Origin: an uncultured Lachnospiraceae bacterium
Lineage (GTDB): Bacteria; Bacillota_A; Clostridia; Lachnospirales; Lachnospiraceae
DNA length: 64,000 nucleotides
Assembly (NCBI GenBank): GCA_910577835.1
Contig: CAJTOU010000016.1
Span: forward strand, 3,790-67,789
Reading direction: 5' to 3'
How positions within the stretch are numbered: position 1 is the first letter of the stretch; the number at the start of each line of letters is the position of its first letter. This document shows, one piece after another, positions 59,363 through 64,000 of the stretch. The translations under genes were made by a program, and so were the position numbers. The notes under the pieces were generated by a model. It did no database searches. It was given only the letters and a program-made list of their open reading frames with translations, and was not told the DNA's origin.

Positions 59363-60790
59363 TCAGAGTTTTTTTAATGGAAAACGAAGCAGCATATCTT
59401 TGTAGTTTCTCTGTTTGTTTATATCTCCCGCTGCAATTGGCATAAGAAAAGGAAGTCCGAAGCTTCTTAAAGAAGCAAGATGAATCCCGATTAACATAAG
59501 TCCCAGTACAATGCCAAAAAAACCGAGCAGGTAAGACAGCGCAATCAGAAAGTATTTTAAAATGCGAAAAGCAGAAGAAAATTCGTCATTTGGGACAGCG
59601 AAGGAGGAAAGTGCAGTAAATGCCACTACCACAACAATTACAGGACTTACAATGCCGGCAGATACCGCGGCTTGTCCGATAATCAGTCCTCCTACAATGC
59701 CTATCGTACTTCCCATAGGACCGGGGATTCGTATACCTGCTTCCCGTAAAAGCTCAAATGCCAGCTCCATAATCAGTATTTCAATCACACTTGGAAACGG
59801 AACACTTGCTCTGCCTGCTGCAAAGGCAAAAAGCATATTTGCGGGAAGAATATCAGGGTGATAATTCATAACTGCCAGATAAACAGCAGGAAGGCACAGT
59901 GAAAAAAACGCTGCGAGATAGCGAATGATTCTGGCAAGCGTTACAATCGCATATCTTTCATAATAATCATCCGGTGTTTTAAAAAAATCATTAAAATTTG
60001 TCGGCAGCAGCAGAGCGACCGGCGTATTGTCAACAAAAAGAGTGATTCTTCCCTTCATAATCGCCTGTATTGCCGTATCAGGGCGTTCTGTGGTCTGATA
60101 CTGCGGAAACGGGGAATTTGAATTTTCTTCGGTAAGCTGTTCGATAATGCCGGTGTCTGTAAGATTTGTAATATCAAGCCCTTCGATTCGTCTGGTGATT
60201 TCTTTCAGAACTTTTTTGCGGACAAGTTCTTCCATATAAACAATAGCGACTGTGGTATTGGATTCTTTTCCAATAATAAATTCCTTTACCTTTAAATTCT
60301 GGGTGCGCATCCGTTTTCGCATAAGAGAGGTATTACATTTCAGAGCGTCAGCAAATCCCTCTCTGGAGCCGCGCATTACCTGTTCCCGTTCAGAAGAGGA
60401 AACACCCATCATCGGGTAGCCCTTACTTTTGATTTTTACTGCTTTGTCATAGCCGTCAATCAGAAGTACTCCATCACCGACCATTACACCCATAATTGCT
60501 TCTTCATAGGTGGGAAGCAGCTTGACATCTGTAATGCCAAGAGCATTTGCGTCGAGATATTCATAAATTTCTTGTGGGGTTTTGGACATCAGACGGCTGA
60601 TAAGTTTTCCAATTACGGATTCTTCCACTGTAAGGTTGTTTACTGTTACTTCTACATAGTAAATGCAGGCATCTATCTCAGCGTTGCCGCCGAGTTTCAT
60701 GGTGCGCTTCATGATATCGTTGCAGTCTGTAAACAACGCATCAAAGGTCTGCATATTTTCTGTTAAAGAGGTTGAAAGAGAATTGTTCAT
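59363..60790 (-). CDS. gerAA: Spore germination receptor subunit GerAA
   Basis: 475-residue A subunit of a germinant receptor in the spore inner membrane. The soluble N-terminal domain (1 to about 255) has the signature SSSEREQVMRGSREGFADAL and TGIIEQLTEENSNSPFPQY. The C-terminal membrane domain (about 275-475) carries five or so helices with SVIEILIMELAFELLREAGI, IPGPMGSTIGIVGGLIIGQA and ISPVIVVVVAFTALSSFAVP. It lies directly upstream of the GerAB-GerAC fusion, so this operon has two rather than three genes. It would be made in the forespore under SigG; that promoter was not located. Confidence 0.92.
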   Translation of the reverse strand: MNNSLSTSLTENMQTFDALFTDCNDIMKRTMKLGGNAEIDACIYYVEVTVNNLTVEESVIGKLISRLMSKTPQEIYEYLDANALGITDVKLLPTYEEAIMGVMVGDGVLLIDGYDKAVKIKSKGYPMMGVSSSEREQVMRGSREGFADALKCNTSLMRKRMRTQNLKVKEFIIGKESNTTVAIVYMEELVRKKVLKEITRRIEGLDITNLTDTGIIEQLTEENSNSPFPQYQTTERPDTAIQAIMKGRITLFVDNTPVALLLPTNFNDFFKTPDDYYERYAIVTLARIIRYLAAFFSLCLPAVYLAVMNYHPDILPANMLFAFAAGRASVPFPSVIEILIMELAFELLREAGIRIPGPMGSTIGIVGGLIIGQAAVSAGIVSPVIVVVVAFTALSSFAVPNDEFSSAFRILKYFLIALSYLLGFFGIVLGLMLIGIHLASLRSFGLPFLMPIAAGDINKQRNYKDMLLRFPLKKL

Positions 60791-61135
60791 GATTTTACCA
60801 CTTTCTGAACTGAAATAAAAATTTGGCCAGTTTCTTTTTTAGTATTTCCAGAGAAAGGGAATTTTAAACAGTTCAGGAGTAAATATATGGAATAGAAAAT
60901 GACCGCAAGAAAAAATATCTGAAAAAGCATAAAAGGAAAAAGATTATCATAACAGCGAAGAATATATTTCGGGAATGAATCAGGTTATGGCAGAGCTGCA
61001 CACTTATAATTTTTATGAATGAGAAAAATACTCTTTGTTTTTTGTATCATTTCTGTTAATTTATGGTAAAATAAGAAAGTAATAAAATATAAAATACAAG
61101 TAAGAAATATACATAAAACCAAAGGAGGCTTATTT
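60791..61135. other. Gene-free divergent region before thiD
   Basis: AT-rich region between the divergent germination operon and the thiD-like gene. No riboswitch (for example a TPP element) is recognisable. TTGTAT at 61042-61047 with TAAAAT at 61067-61072 is a poor promoter candidate (19-base spacer). Confidence 0.4.
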
Positions 61136-61969
61136 ATGAAAACAGCATTAACCATTGCAGGCAGCGATTCCAGCGGAGGGGCGGGGATTCAGGCAGACAT
61201 AAAGACTATGATGGCGCACAGAGTTTACGCCATGAGTGCTGTAACGGCGCTGACAGCACAAAATACAATGGGCGTGACGCAGATTCTTAATGTTTCAGCA
61301 GAGTTTCTTAAAGAACAGATAGATGCAATATTTACGGATATTTGTCCGGATGCGGTAAAGATAGGAATGGTATCGAAAAAGGAATTAATCGAGGTAATAG
61401 CAGAAAGGCTGATATTTTACCAGGCAAAGAATGTTGTAGTGGACCCTGTTATGGTATCTACCAGCGGAGCAAGGCTGATTAGTGAGGATGCAGTTATTAC
61501 ATTACGAAAAAAGCTGCTTCCAGAAGCGGATTTGATTACACCAAATATTCCAGAGGCAGAAGCGCTGACTGGAAATAAAATAAAGACGACAAAAGATATG
61601 GAGCAGGCTGCAAAAGAGCTTTATGAGGAATTCCAGTGTGGTATTCTGATAAAAGGCGGACATCAGATTCACGATGCAAATGACCTTTTATGTCAAAATG
61701 GAAATATGAGATGGTTTGAAGGCAAAAAAATAGATAATTCAAACACACATGGAACAGGCTGCACGCTTTCCTCTGCAATTGCCTCCAATCTGGCAAAGGG
61801 AAAGGATATGGAGCAAGCAGTATTCGAGGCAAAGAATTATATTTCACTGGCACTTGAGGATATGCTGAATCTGGGAAAGGGCAATGGACCGATGAATCAT
61901 GCTTTTGCGGTAGAGGGGGAATATATGTCTAATAAAATCAAGTATAAAGCGGATATGAAGTTGAAGTAA
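61136..61969 (+). CDS. Hydroxymethylpyrimidine/phosphomethylpyrimidine kinase (ThiD/PdxK type)
   Basis: 277-residue ribokinase-fold kinase. ALTIAGSDSSGGAGIQADIK, SAVTALTAQNTMGV and KIGMVSKKEL are substrate-site blocks. VVDPVMVSTSGARL and NSNTHGTGCTLSSAIASNLA carry the anion hole and catalytic aspartate region (HGTGC, where Cys is common in this group). It phosphorylates HMP and HMP-P for thiamine or, in some Firmicutes, pyridoxal; the sequence does not separate ThiD from PdxK reliably. AAAGGAGG precedes the ATG. No other thi genes are near, which leaves a pyridoxal or salvage role open. Confidence 0.88.
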   Translation: MKTALTIAGSDSSGGAGIQADIKTMMAHRVYAMSAVTALTAQNTMGVTQILNVSAEFLKEQIDAIFTDICPDAVKIGMVSKKELIEVIAERLIFYQAKNVVVDPVMVSTSGARLISEDAVITLRKKLLPEADLITPNIPEAEALTGNKIKTTKDMEQAAKELYEEFQCGILIKGGHQIHDANDLLCQNGNMRWFEGKKIDNSNTHGTGCTLSSAIASNLAKGKDMEQAVFEAKNYISLALEDMLNLGKGNGPMNHAFAVEGEYMSNKIKYKADMKLK

Positions 61970-62107
61970 GTATAAAATGAATGTCAGGTTGAATCAAGTG
62001 CAAAACAAATGTGAAATGGAAGTATATATAAAACAGAAAATGAGTATAACAAAGAAAAAGCAATAAAATATAGTATAAAGTATAAAAAGAAAAAGGAGAA
62101 AAAAATA

Positions 62108-62980
62108 ATGATAAAGTTAGGAAGAAATGATATATGCTGGTGTGGAAGCGGTGTAAAATATAAGAAATGTCATTATAATTTTGACAGCAAGCTGGAGCTG
62201 GCGATAAGACAGGGACATATTGTGCCGGAACACAGGCTTATTAAAACGCCGGAACAGATAGAGGGTATAAAGAAAAGTGCCGTGGTAAATATTGCGATAC
62301 TTGATTACGTAGGAGAGCATATCAGGGCAGGTATTACCACAGAGGAAATAGACAACTGGATTTCCGAGCAGACAAAGATAAGAGGCGGGATTCCTGCACC
62401 GTTGAATTTTGAAGGATTTCCAAAAAGTGTATGCACTTCGTTAAATAATGAGGTATGCCACGGGATTCCGTCAAAAGATATTGTGTTGAAAGACGGGGAT
62501 ATTATCAATGTAGATGCTTCTACAATATTAGATGGATATTATTCAGATTCTTCGAGAATGTTTCTGATTGGGGAGGTTTCAGAGGAGAAAAAACGGTTGG
62601 TACAAGTGGCGAGAGAATGTTTAGACGAAGGCTTGAAGGAAGTAAAACCATGGGGATTTCTCGGTGATATGGGGCAGGCTATAAATGATTATGCAAAGGC
62701 CCATGGTTACAGTATTGTCAGAGAAATTGGCGGACACGGCATAGGTCTGCAGTTTCATGAGGACCCATGGGTAAGTTATGTATCGAAAAGAGGGACTGAA
62801 ATGATGATGGTGCCGGGACTGGTATTTACAATTGAGCCAATGGTGAATATGGGGAAGCCGGATATTTACATAGATGAAGAGAATGACTGGACTGTTTATA
62901 CCGAAGATGGCAAGCCTTCTGCGCAGTGGGAGATACAGATATTGGTAACAGAAGAGGGATATGAAATATTGTGCTACTAA
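62108..62980 (+). CDS. map: Methionine aminopeptidase, type I, with SEC-C zinc motif
   Basis: 290-residue enzyme that removes the initiator methionine. The extra N-terminal module GRNDICWCGSGVKYKKCH is a SEC-C zinc-binding motif, which may dock it to the ribosome, as in a recognised group of bacterial MetAPs. The catalytic pita-bread domain has metal ligands in IINVDAST, GYYSDSSR, IGGHGIGLQFHE, FTIEPMVN and QWEIQILV. AGGAG precedes the ATG. A second, conventional map gene in the ribosomal-protein cluster is usual in related genomes; here there is no ribosomal context. Confidence 0.93.
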   Translation: MIKLGRNDICWCGSGVKYKKCHYNFDSKLELAIRQGHIVPEHRLIKTPEQIEGIKKSAVVNIAILDYVGEHIRAGITTEEIDNWISEQTKIRGGIPAPLNFEGFPKSVCTSLNNEVCHGIPSKDIVLKDGDIINVDASTILDGYYSDSSRMFLIGEVSEEKKRLVQVARECLDEGLKEVKPWGFLGDMGQAINDYAKAHGYSIVREIGGHGIGLQFHEDPWVSYVSKRGTEMMMVPGLVFTIEPMVNMGKPDIYIDEENDWTVYTEDGKPSAQWEIQILVTEEGYEILCY

Positions 62981-63147
62981 ACTGTGAAGGATGAAGTAAT
63001 CGGCATCGGTTTGTTGAAATAGTATTTGAATTGTAGTTATTAAATTGTGAAAGCCTTGTAAACACAGACTTTTTCACATGTTTAGTCACTTAAAATCACA
63101 ATGATTTTTGTGCGACAAATCGGGAATTTGGAAAGGAGATATTATAA

Positions 63148-63600
63148 ATGCAAGTAATAGATTATTATAATTGCGACCGACAGGGGTATTGGTTAGAACA
63201 AATAAAGAAAAGTGATTGGGGAGCAGGCCAATATCTGTATGAATTGTTAAGTGAAAACAAGTTTAAGGATATTGTAGGAGAAAAATCAAAGGTGTTGATG
63301 CTCGTGAATGAAGATGAACTTATTTCTTTTTGCACATATGCGGAAATAGATGATATCCAGCCCACAATGTTGACTCCATGGATTGGATTTGTATATACTT
63401 TTCCTCAATATAGGGGTCATCGCTATCTGGGGAAATTGTTTCAGGAAATTGAGAAACTGGCTAAAGCCGAGAATGTGCATGATATTTTTATATCAACAAA
63501 TCATACTGGATTATATGAAAAATATGACTGTGAATTTTACCAGATAATGAATGATATGAATGGAGAACCTTCTAGAGTTTATAGGAAGCGTGTGAATTAA
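63148..63600 (+). CDS. GNAT-family N-acetyltransferase
   Basis: 150-residue single GNAT domain. The acetyl-CoA pyrophosphate loop is PQYRGHRYLGKLFQEIEKLA (Q/RxxGxG/A variant), preceded by strand WIGFVYTFP and followed by DIFISTNHTGLYEKYDCEFY, which is the end of motif B. It acetylates an unknown amine. GGAAAGGAG precedes the ATG. The gene is monocistronic and unrelated to its neighbours. Codon use and composition are ordinary. Confidence 0.82.
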   Translation: MQVIDYYNCDRQGYWLEQIKKSDWGAGQYLYELLSENKFKDIVGEKSKVLMLVNEDELISFCTYAEIDDIQPTMLTPWIGFVYTFPQYRGHRYLGKLFQEIEKLAKAENVHDIFISTNHTGLYEKYDCEFYQIMNDMNGEPSRVYRKRVN

Positions 63601-63736
63601 GGCAATTAAACAATTTCAAATTGTTGAGGATTTGTGTTTATCAAATGAATAAAATGCTGTGATATTAGGCAATAAGAAGGGAAAAAATGAAAGTGTGGGA
63701 AGCTTGCATTTAATATATAAATTTGTCAAAAGGTGA

Positions 63737-63798
63737 AGTAAACTACACCTTATAGTAAACTGGAATGTATTGACAAGCATTGAGGCAAGCTTTATAAT
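63737..63798 (+). promoter_or_regulatory. Consensus promoter with adjacent repeat operator, for a gene crossing the window end
   Basis: TTGACA at 63770-63775 and TATAAT at 63793-63798 with 17 bases between, a perfect SigA promoter. Just upstream, AGTAAACT occurs twice as a direct repeat at 63737-63744 and 63754-63761, and ACTA/TAGT forms a small dyad between them. It resembles a MerR-type or repressor site. The rest of 63601-63980 is AT-rich with no gene seen. Confidence 0.6.
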
Positions 63799-63980
63799 AA
63801 ATGAAATATATAATAAAAGAACAAAATATAAGAAATGTTTCTGTTTGGTGGTTTAAAAGTATATTATTTATAAAAGGATATAAACAGCAATAGCAGAATT
63901 ATATTGGTTATTTATAAAATCAATTTGTATATGGATAATTGTCAAAACTGATTATGAGTAAGGAAAGGAGAAAGGGATGG

Positions 63981-64000
63981 ATGAAAAAAGAAAAGAGTAA
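63981..64000 (+). CDS. Start of a gene truncated by the window end
   Basis: AAAGGAG at about 63964-63970 and GGG at 63974-63976 precede two ATGs. The ATG at 63977 opens a 7-codon frame that stops at 64000; the ATG at 63981 opens a lysine-rich frame (MKKEKS) that runs off the window. The consensus promoter about 180 bases upstream supports a real gene. The product cannot be identified. Confidence 0.4.

Noticed and set aside
60791..61135. TPP riboswitch before the thiD-like gene
   Set aside because: No thi-box CTGAGA...ACCTGA-type sequence is recognisable in the region.

Overview
The window looks like a chromosomal segment of an endospore-forming, low-GC Firmicute of the class Clostridia, most likely family Lachnospiraceae (a Blautia- or Ruminococcus gnavus-like gut anaerobe; the genus cannot be fixed from sequence alone). 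Support comes from sporulation and germination genes (a GerAA protein, a GerAB-like protein with a GerAC-like tail, a SpoIID-domain protein, a CwlD-like amidase, YwmB), MecA, a split transketolase, an archaeal-type prolyl-tRNA synthetase, AGGAGG-type ribosome binding sites and a 6S RNA of the clostridial type.

Layout. 0-6.4 kb: rpiB, a dCMP deaminase, a small unknown, YwmB, a large membrane-anchored unknown, and mecA coupled to a DUF1858 gene. 6.6-9.5 kb: a three-gene operon with a Ser/Thr kinase fused to a degenerate MinD-like domain, a second degenerate MinD-like protein, and a SAF-domain membrane protein. It resembles the regulatory end of a Tad/Flp locus without any pilus genes. 10.0-12.6 kb: a GH18 lipoprotein and a CwlD-type amidase. 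13.2-27.9 kb: a long, very AT-rich surface-polysaccharide operon (WecG/TagA-type transferase, several glycosyltransferases, acyltransferase, LicD, Wzy-like and Wzx-like membrane proteins). It ends in an unusual trio: a ThDP enzyme, a TagD-like cytidylyltransferase fused to a Gfo/Idh/MocA-like domain, and an SDR reductase. A truncated AraC fragment marks the junction to 28.4-32.8 kb, a GDP-mannose/GDP-L-fucose module (gmd, fcl, manC, manA). 33.1-41.1 kb: pentose metabolism (araA, araD, transaldolase, split transketolase) interrupted by an orphan chemoreceptor. 41.4-44.0 kb: RelQ-type alarmone synthetase, RluA-type pseudouridine synthase, AI-2E family protein. 44.0-44.8 kb: two large, inverted, structurally homologous hairpin elements. 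44.8-49.4 kb: a two-component system, a flavin reductase and an OLD-family ATPase/TOPRIM protein, probably one operon. 49.6-55.2 kb: DHH phosphoesterase, XRE regulator, a probable beta-propeller protein, proS, CCA-adding enzyme. 55.2-64 kb: 6S RNA, SpoIID-like protein, germination genes, ThiD/PdxK, SEC-C methionine aminopeptidase, GNAT.

How it fits together. The polysaccharide genes, the GDP-sugar module and the wall hydrolases all concern the cell envelope. The LicD transferase and the cytidylyltransferase/ThDP/SDR trio suggest a CDP-activated polyol or keto-sugar side group on the polymer. The araA/araD/tal/tkt genes with rpiB feed pentoses into central metabolism.

The most unusual signals are the paired hairpin elements at 44.06-44.69 kb, which keep internal and apical motifs although their arms have diverged and stayed self-complementary; the CDP-linked trio; the degenerate kinase/MinD operon; the GerAB-GerAC fusion; and several dispersed palindromic repeats.
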